Source of the DNA: JANNNF01 sp040385825
GTDB lineage: Bacteria; Pseudomonadota; Alphaproteobacteria; Rhodobacterales; Rhodobacteraceae
Reading direction: 5' to 3'
Length of the DNA stretch: 64,000 bases
Assembly (NCBI GenBank): GCA_040385825.1
Contig: JAZKGQ010000028.1
Span: 1-64,000, forward strand
The number at the start of each line of letters is the position of its first letter. The first letter of the stretch is position 1. Of this stretch, positions 15,784 to 23,415 are shown one piece after another. The position numbers and the translations under genes were made by a program. The notes under the pieces were generated by a model, which searched no databases, had not been told where the DNA came from, and saw nothing but the letters and a program-made list of their open reading frames with translations.

Positions 15784-16998
15784 TCAGAGGGGTTTGGTCA
15801 CGGTGATCTGCGTCACGCCACAGTTACCGCCCTGAAACGCGCCCGCGCAAGAGGTGAGGTAAAAGTTCCACATCCGCCGGAACCTGTCGTCAAAGCCCAT
15901 GGGGGCGACCTGATCCCATTTGGCGTTGAAATCCTCATGCCACCGACGCAGGGTCAGACTGTAGCTTTGGCCAAACTCGATGGATTGCTTGACGCGCAGC
16001 CCCGCCTTTTCCACCTCGGCCCGCAGCACCGAAGGGGCGGGCAACATCCCGCCCGGAAAGATGTATTTCTGAATGAAATCAACGCCCCGCTTGTAGACAT
16101 GCCAGCGGCTGTCGGGCACGGTGATGATCTGCAACGTGGCATTGCCCCCCGGCTTCAGCCGGTCGCGCAGGGTCTGAAAATACACCGGCCAATAGCGTTC
16201 GCCCACGGCCTCGAACATCTCGATGCTGGCAATCCCGTCATACAGCCCCCGTTCATCGCGGTAATCCTGCAACTTGATGTCCACCCGGTCGGACAGGCCG
16301 GCCTTGGCGATCCGGTCCACCGCATAGTCGTATTGCGCCTGCGAAATGGTCAGCGCCGTCACCCGAAGGCCCCGCACCCCCGCCGCATATTCGGCAAACC
16401 CGCCCCAGCCACAGCCGATTTCCAGCACATGATCGCCGGGCTTCGCGCCCATCTCATCCACCATGCTGGCGTATTTCTGCGCCTGCGCGGTTTCCAGACT
16501 TTCCTGCCCCGACACGAACAGGGCCGATGAATAGGTCATCGTGTCATCCAGCCAAAGCTGGTAAAATTCGTTGCCCAGATCATAGTGATGCGCGATGTTG
16601 CGCTTTGACCCGGCCCGCGAATTGCCCTGCAACCAGAAGCGCAGCTTTTCATAGGCGCGGATCAGACCAAGCCCCGGATAGCCGTCTGTCACGCCGTTGT
16701 TTTCCGGCGTCTGGATCAGGTCCAGAAAGGCCTGAAGGTCGGGCGACGACCACCAGCCGTCAAGATAGGCGTCGCAAAAGCCAAGATCGCCCTCGCGGAT
16801 CATCCGGGCAAACAGATCGTCGTTGTGAATGACAATTTCCGCGACCGGGCCGGGTTTGGCCCCCTCGATGCGAAAACGGCGGCCATCGGGGATCACGAAA
16901 TCCAGCCGCCCCATCCCCAAATTCTGCGCCACCCGGTAGGCGCTGGCAAAATAGCGCGGCAGGCCGGACTGGCCCTTGATCGTCGAAACTGCGGTCAT
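15784..16998 (-). CDS. cfa: cyclopropane-fatty-acyl-phospholipid synthase
   Basis: 404 residues. SAM-dependent methylase that adds a methylene group to unsaturated phospholipid acyl chains at the membrane. Signatures: GDLGFCDAYLDGWWSSPD in the N-terminal domain, NIAHHYDLGNEFYQLWLDD, SAM motif I VLEIGCGWGGFAEYAA, and the bicarbonate-site region SIEMFEAVGERYW. In Rhodobacter sphaeroides a cfa gene beside a photolyase gene belongs to the singlet-oxygen response; the same pairing occurs here, 58 bp downstream of phr. I could not find a convincing sigma-E promoter upstream of phr, so regulation is inference. Confidence 0.92.
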   Translation of the reverse strand: MTAVSTIKGQSGLPRYFASAYRVAQNLGMGRLDFVIPDGRRFRIEGAKPGPVAEIVIHNDDLFARMIREGDLGFCDAYLDGWWSSPDLQAFLDLIQTPENNGVTDGYPGLGLIRAYEKLRFWLQGNSRAGSKRNIAHHYDLGNEFYQLWLDDTMTYSSALFVSGQESLETAQAQKYASMVDEMGAKPGDHVLEIGCGWGGFAEYAAGVRGLRVTALTISQAQYDYAVDRIAKAGLSDRVDIKLQDYRDERGLYDGIASIEMFEAVGERYWPVYFQTLRDRLKPGGNATLQIITVPDSRWHVYKRGVDFIQKYIFPGGMLPAPSVLRAEVEKAGLRVKQSIEFGQSYSLTLRRWHEDFNAKWDQVAPMGFDDRFRRMWNFYLTSCAGAFQGGNCGVTQITVTKPL

Positions 16999-17056
16999 TT
17001 CCCCTCCCCGAGGGTGGTCATGGTGCGGGCCATCATTTCAACTACGATGCCCCGGC

Positions 17057-18493
17057 TCAAGAGTTTCGCGCCGCATAAGCCGCCAGCGCCCGGTTGCGCC
17101 CCTCGGCCAGATCGACCAGCGGCTTCGGATAGGGCGTTTGCGCCGAAAGCTGCCAGCGTTCGGGCACCGCCTCGAAATAGGCCCGCGCCAGTGGCCCCGG
17201 CCTTGCAGTCAGCTCGGCGATGAAGCGGTGCCGGTACACCTTGTCGGGGTCGAATTTTTCGACTTGCGTGGCCGGGTTGAAGATCCGGAAATAGGGGGCC
17301 GCATCCGGCCCCGACCCCGCCGCCCATTGCCAGCCCATGGCATTGGCCGCCGGATCCCAGTCGATCAGACAGTCTTCGAACCATTGCAACCCCACCCGCC
17401 AATCCGTCATCAGATGCTTGGTCAGATAGCTCGCCACGATCATCCGGCCACGGTTATGCATGGTGCCTGTGACATACATCTCGCGCATGGCGGCATCGAC
17501 AAACGGCTCGCCAGTCATGCCGCGCCGCCAGTGCTCGGCATCGCGGTTGTCGCCGCGCCAGGGGAAAGCATCCCATTCCGGTTTGAAATTCGCCTGCGCC
17601 ATCTGCGGGAAATGGTGGATCAGATGGTAGGAAAACTCGCGCCACACCAGTTCGCGCAAGAACGTTTCGGCCCCGGCGCGGCCCTCGTGCATCGATCGCA
17701 TGCCTGCGTGCCAGACCCTGCGGATACCGATTTCGCCAAAGGCGAAATTCTCGGACAGGCCCGAAGTGCCCGCCTCGGCCGGCAGATCGCGGCTGATGGC
17801 ATAGCGTTCAATCCCGTGGTCCATGAACCGCGCCAGCCGCGCCTCGGCAGCCGCGGTGCCGACCGTCACATGGTCCGCCACCACCGCAGCCCCGCGCCGC
17901 ATCGCCGCCCCCAGATGCCAGTCCTCCAGCCGCTCGCTGTACGGCCAGACCGCAGGCGCACGCAGCGCCGATGGGGCCGGGGCGGCCTCTGCCACCCCCC
18001 GGTCCCGCACCGCGCGCCAGAACGGCGTGTAGACCCGGTACGGCCCGCCCTGCCCGGTCGCCACATCCCAGGGCTCGAACAGCAGATGCCCCGGATGGCT
18101 GACCGCCTGCACCCCTTGCGCCCTCAGTCCGGCCTTGACCCCAGTGTCGCGCGCAACACAGACCGGGTCATAGAGCCGCTGCCACATCACCCCCGCAGCC
18201 CCGGTGTCACGCACCAGCGCCTGCAACACCGGCAGCGCCTGCCCCCGCCGCAGCGTCAGCCGCGACCCCGCAGCCTCCAGCGCGCGGGCAAAGGCCGCAA
18301 CCCCCAACCCCAACCGCCACCGATGCGCAGCCCCCAGAGCCTCCGTCTCGGGGTCCAGCACAAACACCGCAATCAAGGGCCGCCCCGTCGCCACGGCAGC
18401 GGTCAGCATCGGATGGTCGCTCAAACGCAGATCGCGGCGAAACCACAGGATCAGCGGGGCATCCGTCCCGAATTCAGTCCCGGCGTCAGTCAT
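17057..18493 (-). CDS. phr: deoxyribodipyrimidine photolyase
   Basis: 478 residues. Light-driven repair of cyclobutane pyrimidine dimers. N-terminal antenna domain starts LILWFRRDLRLSDHPML. The FAD domain has LRELVWREFSYHLIHHFP, then YVTGTMHNRGRMIVASYLTK and WDPAANAMGWQWAAGSGPD, the standard FAD and DNA-binding motifs of class I CPD photolyases, with the NPATQ motif after them. The Trp electron-transfer chain positions appear present. Probable first gene of the phr-cfa-trgA-trgB series on the minus strand. Several ATG codons occur near 18493; the chosen one allows a complete antenna domain. Confidence 0.93.
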   Translation of the reverse strand: MTDAGTEFGTDAPLILWFRRDLRLSDHPMLTAAVATGRPLIAVFVLDPETEALGAAHRWRLGLGVAAFARALEAAGSRLTLRRGQALPVLQALVRDTGAAGVMWQRLYDPVCVARDTGVKAGLRAQGVQAVSHPGHLLFEPWDVATGQGGPYRVYTPFWRAVRDRGVAEAAPAPSALRAPAVWPYSERLEDWHLGAAMRRGAAVVADHVTVGTAAAEARLARFMDHGIERYAISRDLPAEAGTSGLSENFAFGEIGIRRVWHAGMRSMHEGRAGAETFLRELVWREFSYHLIHHFPQMAQANFKPEWDAFPWRGDNRDAEHWRRGMTGEPFVDAAMREMYVTGTMHNRGRMIVASYLTKHLMTDWRVGLQWFEDCLIDWDPAANAMGWQWAAGSGPDAAPYFRIFNPATQVEKFDPDKVYRHRFIAELTARPGPLARAYFEAVPERWQLSAQTPYPKPLVDLAEGRNRALAAYAARNS

Positions 18494-18863
18494 GGGAAGG
18501 CATCATCATGGGCAGGCATCATTGTGCAGGCTTCGTCCTCGTTTCAACTGTTTACGCCGTCCCCCGCACAACGGATCACTCGTCCCGCTGCCGGATTTCA
18601 CATTGGCACAACTATCCTCGGGGGGAGGCGCGGCCCGCGCCGGGGGGCAGACAGCCCCCCTTACCCCGCCAAGACCCGCGCCCCGCCTCAGGAACATCGC
18701 CTGCGCCTTTACCTTGGCTCAAATGTCCATCCCGCCCTCTCCCCCCGCACCGCATCGCAGACCCGTCACAGGTGGGGGGTCCGGGGGGAGGGTGGGCCTC
18801 CCCCGGTTCTTCTACCAAAACGGCGGGGAGGGTGGGCCTCCCCCCGGTTCTGCAAGGCACCCC
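18494..18863. other. 370-bp intergenic region with direct repeats
   Basis: Lies between phr and the class V enzyme gene, both on the minus strand, so it should hold the phr promoter. It contains very G-rich or C-rich hairpin-capable runs and a near-exact direct repeat (18784-18810 and ~18826-18851). A short direct repeat GGCATCAT also flanks 18505-18530. No gene is supported. Confidence 0.5.
18784..18851. repeat. two-copy G-rich direct repeat with hairpin potential
   Basis: GGGAGGGTGGGCCTCCCC then CGGTTCT occurs twice, about 41 bp apart. Each copy can fold GGGAGG against CCTCCC. The second copy ends just after the 3' end of the class V enzyme gene on the minus strand, consistent with a terminator role. 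Confidence 0.6.
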
Positions 18864-20096
18864 CTACAAGACCCGGTCCAGCGCCCCGATCAGCCCCGCT
18901 ACCTCGGCCGCGCTGGTGTAATGCACCAGCGACAGCCGCAAGACCCCCTTCCCGGCATCAATCCCCATCGCCTCCAGCGGACGGCGCGCATAGAAATGCC
19001 CGCCCCAGCAGGCATAGCCGATGCGGCCCAATGCCTCGGACACAGGCTCCGCAGCCCCGGCCAGTTCCACCGCCACTGTCGGCGCGCGCAAGGCCCCGTC
19101 GCGCGGCCCGACCAGCCGCAGATCATTGCGCGCCGAAAGATAGTCCAGCAGCGGCTGCACCACCGCCACCTCCTGCGCCCGCATCAGATCATGCACCGCC
19201 CGGTTGCGCAGCCCGGCATCCGCCTCGGGCGCGAAATGCTGCCCGTGCAGCGCATCGATATAATCCACCATCCCGGCACAGGCCGCGATCTGGGCATGGT
19301 CCGGCCCGGCAGGCGTGTGACGCTTGTAAGGCGTATCATGGTTGAACCAATGCCCCTGCCCCGGCAACTCCCTGCCGAACGCGGACCGGATCACCATGAT
19401 CCCCTGATGCGGACCGTAAGTCTTGTAGGCCGAAAACAGATACACGTCGCAGCCAAGCGCCGCCATATCCGGAAACCCATGCGGCGCATAGGACACCCCG
19501 TCCACCACCACCCGCGCGCCCGCCGCATGGGCCATGGCAGTAATCGCCGCCACATCGTTGATTTCCGCCACCACGTTGGAACAATGCGGAAAACACAGCA
19601 ACCGCACCCGCCCATCCGCCAGCAACGCCTGCAACCCCGCAGGGTCCAGCGACCCCGTCGCGGGGTCCAGCTGCCATTCGCGCACCTCGATGCCCTCGTC
19701 GGCCAGCCTGCGCCAGACGCCCGAGTTGGCCTCGTGGTCCTGATTGGTCACGACGACCGCCCCACCCGACCCGCGCAGCCAGCCCCGCACCGCCTGCGCC
19801 AGCACATAGGTATTGGCCGATGTCGATGGCCCGAACGACACTTCCTCCGGGGCGACCCCCATCATCGCGGCCAGCCGGTCGCGGGCCTCGTCCATCTCGG
19901 CCCCGCCCGCCTGTGCCCCCGGATAGGGGCCATAGGGCTGCACCTTGCGGTCGGTGTAGAACCGCGTCAGCCGGTCCACCACCTGACGGCAGGGATAGCT
20001 GCCGCCCGCATTCTCGAAGAACGCATGGGTCGACAGCAGCGGTGACGCAAAGGCCGGAAACTGCGCGCGTACAAAGTCAAGGTCGAGGGAGGTCAT
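18864..20096 (-). CDS. class V aminotransferase, cysteine desulfurase-like
   Basis: 410 residues, PLP fold-type I. The PLP lysine is in VYLFSAYKTYGPHQG near residue 221, preceded by VVVDGVSYAPHG (the Asp that holds the pyridine nitrogen). The N-terminal FFENAGGSYPCRQVVDRLTR and FGPSTSANTYVLAQAV also fit the cysteine-desulfurase-like subfamily found in many proteobacteria. It lacks a clear mobile-loop catalytic Cys of IscS, so true desulfurase activity is doubtful. The start at ATG 20096 gives the family N-terminus. It stands alone after a 264-bp gap from the AcuI-type gene; the substrate is unknown. Confidence 0.85.
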   Translation of the reverse strand: MTSLDLDFVRAQFPAFASPLLSTHAFFENAGGSYPCRQVVDRLTRFYTDRKVQPYGPYPGAQAGGAEMDEARDRLAAMMGVAPEEVSFGPSTSANTYVLAQAVRGWLRGSGGAVVVTNQDHEANSGVWRRLADEGIEVREWQLDPATGSLDPAGLQALLADGRVRLLCFPHCSNVVAEINDVAAITAMAHAAGARVVVDGVSYAPHGFPDMAALGCDVYLFSAYKTYGPHQGIMVIRSAFGRELPGQGHWFNHDTPYKRHTPAGPDHAQIAACAGMVDYIDALHGQHFAPEADAGLRNRAVHDLMRAQEVAVVQPLLDYLSARNDLRLVGPRDGALRAPTVAVELAGAAEPVSEALGRIGYACWGGHFYARRPLEAMGIDAGKGVLRLSLVHYTSAAEVAGLIGALDRVL

Positions 20097-20289
20097 CAAT
20101 GTGGTCCTTTCCGTTGCATGTGACCGGCTCGTGGGAATGCCCTGCCAGCAGGGCGTCGTCCCCAAGCCGCGGCAGGTCTTCCAGCCGAGCCGGACCGCAA
20201 CAGGCGGGCCGACAAACCCGTAGGCCGAAGCCGCCGGATTGCCCCGAGTCTTAGCCGAGCCCGTTCTGCCGGTAAACCCCGCAAAACCC

Positions 20290-20364
20290 GTAGGATGGGC
20301 GGTTCCGGCAAAGCCGGGTTCGCCCATCCCGCGACCCGAAAGATGGGCAGATTGCCCATCCTAC
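20290..20364. repeat. interrupted inverted repeat GTAGGATGGGC ... GCCCATCCTAC
   Basis: GTAGGATGGGC at 20290-20300 pairs perfectly with GCCCATCCTAC at 20354-20364. Inside are further complementary pieces, including GATGGGCA / TGCCCATC at 20342-20360. It looks like a short palindromic intergenic element (REP-like). Its right end contains the stop codon of the AcuI-type gene. Confidence 0.65.
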
Positions 20365-21353
20365 CCGTTCACATCGACCACAACCCGGCCCTGAACCTCG
20401 CCGCGCAGGATCGCGGCGCCCAGTTCGGGCAGATCGGCCAGCACGGCAGGCCGCACCATCGCCTCCAGCTTGCCCAGGTCCAGATCGCGCGCCAGCCGGT
20501 CCCATGCCGCAACACGGCGGGCATAGGGCATGAACACCGAGTTGATCCCCAACAGATTGACCCCGCGCAGCAGGAACGGCACCACCGATGCAGGCAGCGC
20601 CGCCCCGCCCGCCAGACCCACCGCCGCTACGCTTGCGTCCATCTTCATCTGCCCCAGCACCCGCGCCAGCATAGCCCCGCCGACCGCATCAATGCACCCG
20701 GCCCAAACCTCCGACTCCAAGGGCCGCTTCACCGTTTCCGCAAGCTCGGCCCGCGGCACGATGCGGGCCGCGCCAAGGTCGCGCAGATAGGCTTCCGTCT
20801 CGGGCCGCCCGGTCACGGCAGCAACCCGGTAGCCAAGCCCTGCCAGCAGGGCCACTGCCACTGACCCCACGCCGCCCGCAGCGCCCGTCACCAGCACCTC
20901 GCCCTTGTCGGGGGTCAGCCCATGATCCTCCAGCGCCATCAGCGCCAGCATCGCGGTAAACCCCGCCGTCCCGACCGCCATCGCCACCCGCGTCGAAATC
21001 CCGGCGGGCAGTGGCACCAGCCAATCCGCCTTGACCCGTGCCCGTGTGGCATAGCCGCCCCAGAACGCCTCGCCCACCCGCCAGCCGGTCAGTACCACCC
21101 GGTCGCCAACGCCGTACCGCGGATCATCCGACGCCTGGACCCGACCTGCAAAATCAATCCCCGGCACATGCGGATAGGTCCGCACCAGCCCGCCGCCGCC
21201 GGGTGACAGGCAGAGGCCATCCTTGTAATTGACCGTGCTGTATTCCACCGCCACCGTCACCTCGCCCGGCGGCAGGGCGCTGTCGTCCAACTCGGCCAGA
21301 CGGGCCGTAGCCATGCCGTCCTCGGCCTTTTCCATCAAGATTGCCCGAAACAT
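20361..21353 (-). CDS. AcuI/YhdH-type quinone oxidoreductase-like reductase
   Basis: 330 residues, medium-chain dehydrogenase/reductase. The family includes NADPH-dependent acryloyl-CoA reductase AcuI of Rhodobacter and E. coli YhdH. Evidence: VNYKDGLCLSPGGG and YPHVPGIDFAGRV in the N-terminal GroES-like domain, GTAGFTAMLALMALEDHGLTP, and the Rossmann motif VTGAAGGVGSVAVALLAGLG. AcuI detoxifies acryloyl-CoA in propanoate or DMSP metabolism; without acuR or dlpR-type genes nearby the exact role is open. ATG 21353 fits the family start (MFRAILMEK). The upstream 368 bp hold repeats but no gene. Confidence 0.85.
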   Translation of the reverse strand: MFRAILMEKAEDGMATARLAELDDSALPPGEVTVAVEYSTVNYKDGLCLSPGGGGLVRTYPHVPGIDFAGRVQASDDPRYGVGDRVVLTGWRVGEAFWGGYATRARVKADWLVPLPAGISTRVAMAVGTAGFTAMLALMALEDHGLTPDKGEVLVTGAAGGVGSVAVALLAGLGYRVAAVTGRPETEAYLRDLGAARIVPRAELAETVKRPLESEVWAGCIDAVGGAMLARVLGQMKMDASVAAVGLAGGAALPASVVPFLLRGVNLLGINSVFMPYARRVAAWDRLARDLDLGKLEAMVRPAVLADLPELGAAILRGEVQGRVVVDVNG

Positions 21354-21420
21354 CTGCATCCTCTCTATCTTCGCCAAATCTTCGCCAAGTGTTCTGCCCA
21401 CCGGACAGGCCGTTTTCTGT

Positions 21421-21480
21421 ACGCCTGTTCCTTGTGCGCCTGTTTCCTGCGCGCCTCTCTGCTGCGCGCCTGTCACTTCA
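21421..21480. repeat. degenerate 15-bp tandem repeat, 4 copies
   Basis: Four consecutive 15-mers of the form GCGCCTGTTTCCTGC with changes, best in copies 1-3. It is a minisatellite-like stretch in the divergent promoter region. Confidence 0.7.
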
Positions 21481-21684
21481 ACCTGCCGGGTCACGGGCAT
21501 TTTACAAACCCCCGCCCCGCTGCCGTGCTTTGTTGTTGCCGCAGGCGGCCCGCCACGCCACCCTGCCCGCACCACAGTCTGAACGAAGGTCTTGTAGCAA
21601 TGCCAGACCTAAACTACCGTCCGCAGACATATTCTTGGCCAGCTTGGGGAAGATGGCCGGAATGCGGTGCTTGCACACCGAAGG

Positions 21685-21714
21685 CCCCACCAACTGAGGC
21701 CCCACCAACTGAGG
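21685..21714 (+). repeat. exact 15-bp duplication at a ribosome-binding site
   Basis: CCCCACCAACTGAGG occurs twice in direct succession. The second copy ends 7 bp before ATG 21722 and its end (GAGG, continued by AGCG) is the likely ribosome-binding site. The duplication therefore creates a second GAGG 15 bp further upstream. Confidence 0.8.
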
Positions 21715-21721
21715 AGCGACA

Positions 21722-22777
21722 ATGTCCACCACCAAGACGTATCTCGCCAGCGCCGCGACCGCGCTGCTGCTTGCCACCACATCCGCCTTTGCCGCCGACG
21801 CGGAATTGACCGTGTTCGACTGGGCCGGATGGGAAATTGATGGCGCCCTGACCCAGTATGTTGCCAAGAACGGCGACAAGCCGACCTATTCGTTCTTTGG
21901 CGATGATGACGAGGCGTTCCAGAAAGTCACCACGGGTTTCAAGGCCGATGTGGCGCATCCCTGCTCGCCCTCGGTGCCACGCTACCGCGATGCGGGCCTC
22001 ATCGAGCCGTGGGATATCTCGAAGATCACCGCCTTCGCCGACCTTGACCCCCGCATGTATGCGGCCCCCGCGCTGAAAGATGACGGCGGGCTGTGGTTCC
22101 TGCCGCTGGATCAGGCCTATGCCGCCATTGCCTACAACCCCGATGTGGTGCCGGCCGAAGATGTGGCAACGCTGCAGGTTTTCACCGACCCCAAATACGC
22201 GGGCCGCATCTCGCTGCCCGACAGCAATGATGACGTGTGGTCGCTGGCGTTCCTTGCGACCGGCGTGACAAGCTGGGACAACGCGACGGATGAACAGTTT
22301 GCCGCCGCCGCCGCCTGGCTGCGCAAGGTGCACCCCAACGTGCGCGCCTACTGGGCCGACCCCGCCGAGATGACGCAGCTCATGGCCTCGGGCGAAGTGG
22401 TGGTCAGCTGGTCGTGGAATGACGGCGTGGCCCTGCTCAAGGATGAAGGCTTCCCGGTCGAATTCAACCGCGCGCCCAAGGAAGGCGCTGCCACCTTCTT
22501 TTGCGGGTATGTCAACCTGAAGGACGGGCCGGGCAAGGAAGACAAGGTCTATGACTTTGTGAACTCGATCCTGTCGGACGAAGGCGCCGCGGCGGTGGTT
22601 GATGCGATCGGCTATGGCACCTCGAACACTTCGGCGATGGGCAAAATTCCGGCCGAGACGCTGAAGGCCGCTTATCTTGACCCGGTCAGCACAACGCTGT
22701 TCATGCAGTCGCCCACCACGCAGGAATTCCGCGACAAGATGATCGAGGAATTCGAGCTGATCAAATCGGGCTTCTGA
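21722..22777 (+). CDS. periplasmic solute-binding protein, PotD/PotF-like
   Basis: 351 residues. A signal peptide (LASAATALLLATTSAFAAD) is followed by LTVFDWAGWEIDG, typical of the spermidine/putrescine-binding type family. The rest fits the two-lobe fold (VVSWSWNDGVALLKDEG and the C-terminal FVNSILSDEGAAAVVDAIGYG). No ABC permease or ATPase gene is adjacent and a strong hairpin follows at once, so it is an orphan binding protein, perhaps serving a transporter elsewhere (the pot-like operon at 39.5-43.4 kb is one candidate). The ligand is unknown. The ribosome-binding site GAGGAGCG precedes ATG 21722. Confidence 0.85.
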   Translation: MSTTKTYLASAATALLLATTSAFAADAELTVFDWAGWEIDGALTQYVAKNGDKPTYSFFGDDDEAFQKVTTGFKADVAHPCSPSVPRYRDAGLIEPWDISKITAFADLDPRMYAAPALKDDGGLWFLPLDQAYAAIAYNPDVVPAEDVATLQVFTDPKYAGRISLPDSNDDVWSLAFLATGVTSWDNATDEQFAAAAAWLRKVHPNVRAYWADPAEMTQLMASGEVVVSWSWNDGVALLKDEGFPVEFNRAPKEGAATFFCGYVNLKDGPGKEDKVYDFVNSILSDEGAAAVVDAIGYGTSNTSAMGKIPAETLKAAYLDPVSTTLFMQSPTTQEFRDKMIEEFELIKSGF

Positions 22778-22790
22778 TCGCCTGACATCA

Positions 22791-22832
22791 CGAACAAGGC
22801 CCGGTTGGCGCAGGCTGACCGGGCCTTGTTCG
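22791..22832 (+). terminator. 15-bp-stem hairpin after the binding-protein gene
   Basis: CGAACAAGGCCCGGT (22791-22805) pairs perfectly with ACCGGGCCTTGTTCG (22818-22832) across a 12-base loop, 13 bp after the stop codon. There is no following T-run beyond TTGTTC, but the stem is strong. Confidence 0.8.
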
Positions 22833-22904
22833 CGGCGCGCCGCCAAGGCCCCCCGATCCTTCCCTGCTACCACCTTGCGCCGCGCTCCCTACCCGCCTAT
22901 ATTG

Positions 22905-23226
22905 CACCTGTCCGGGTCAAACCGGACTATGGCGATAAACGCACCCATAATAAACGGCTCGGACCCGGGGGCGGTACCCGGCGACTCCACCAATACTTCC
23001 CGCATTGGGGACGGAGGGGGTCGAAACAGGATCGACGAACGTCTAAAGGGGCCAGCTTTTGCTCGGTGAGGTACCACCGTTATCGGTCCAAATGTGCAGT
23101 TGCCAATGACAACCGTGCTCCGATGGCTCTGGCTGCGTAAGCAGTTCGAACATCGAAAACTAAGTCCTTGCGCTTAGCCGCGTAAGGCGGGGTTCGCAGG
23201 CACCTGGCAACAGAAGCCTGCACTTT
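22905..23226 (+). ncRNA. ssrA: tmRNA, circularly permuted two-piece type
   Basis: Ribosome-rescue RNA. The order is permuted as in other alphaproteobacteria. The acceptor piece comes first and ends GACTCCACCA at 22992, preceded by a T-arm-like GGACCCGGGGGCGGTACCCG. About 24 bp of spacer follow, then the coding piece starts GGGGTCGAAACAGGATCGAC at 23017. Its first seven bases (GGGGTCG) pair with CGACTCC of the acceptor piece. The tag reading frame runs 23096-23140, from a GCA codon to TAA, and codes AVANDNRAPMALAA, ending in the LAA degron read by ClpXP. A final stem GCAGGC/GCCTGC (23196-23221) follows. The outer ends given are approximate. Confidence 0.93.
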
Positions 23227-23252
23227 ATTCCACCATATCAGCATGTTAACCG

Positions 23253-23296
23253 AAATTCCTTCCAAGGAATTTCCAAGAATTTTTGAAAATTCTTGG
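23253..23296. repeat. twin palindrome element, copy 1
   Basis: Two hairpins that abut without a gap: AAATTCCTT-CC-AAGGAATTT (23253-23272, 9-bp stem), then an 11-bp stem CCAAGAATTTT with a 2-base loop (23273-23296). The A+T-rich stems contrast with the surroundings. It lies after tmRNA and before the ChrB gene. A second element with the same architecture is at 28631-28674. Confidence 0.75.
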
Positions 23297-23415
23297 GCAC
23301 CCTGCCCCAGCCCTTGACCCTCCTGCCCCCCATCGGCTACCAAATCTTGTGGGGTCCGCGAACACCCCGTGAGGCTCAGGCCCAAGCGTCGCATCCCCTC
23401 ACCCTTACTGATCGG

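Larger units (their letters stand above)
21354..21721. other. divergent intergenic region with short tandem repeats
   Basis: 368 bp between the AcuI-type gene (-) and the solute-binding protein gene (+). It contains a degenerate 15-bp tandem repeat (21421-21480) and an exact 15-bp duplication (21685-21714) at the ribosome-binding site of the downstream gene. Both promoters must lie here. No gene is supported. Confidence 0.5.

Noticed and set aside
18494..18560. sigma-E promoter for phr
   Set aside because: I looked for TGATC-type -35 and TAAGA-type -10 pairs upstream of phr on the minus strand and found no convincing match.
18784..18851. insertion-sequence ends
   Set aside because: The repeats are direct, not inverted, and no transposase frame lies between or near them.
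22805..23140. 111-codon open frame on the plus strand
   Set aside because: Its last codons are the tmRNA tag (ANDNRAPMALAA), and it crosses the acceptor piece and spacer. It is the tmRNA gene, not a protein gene.
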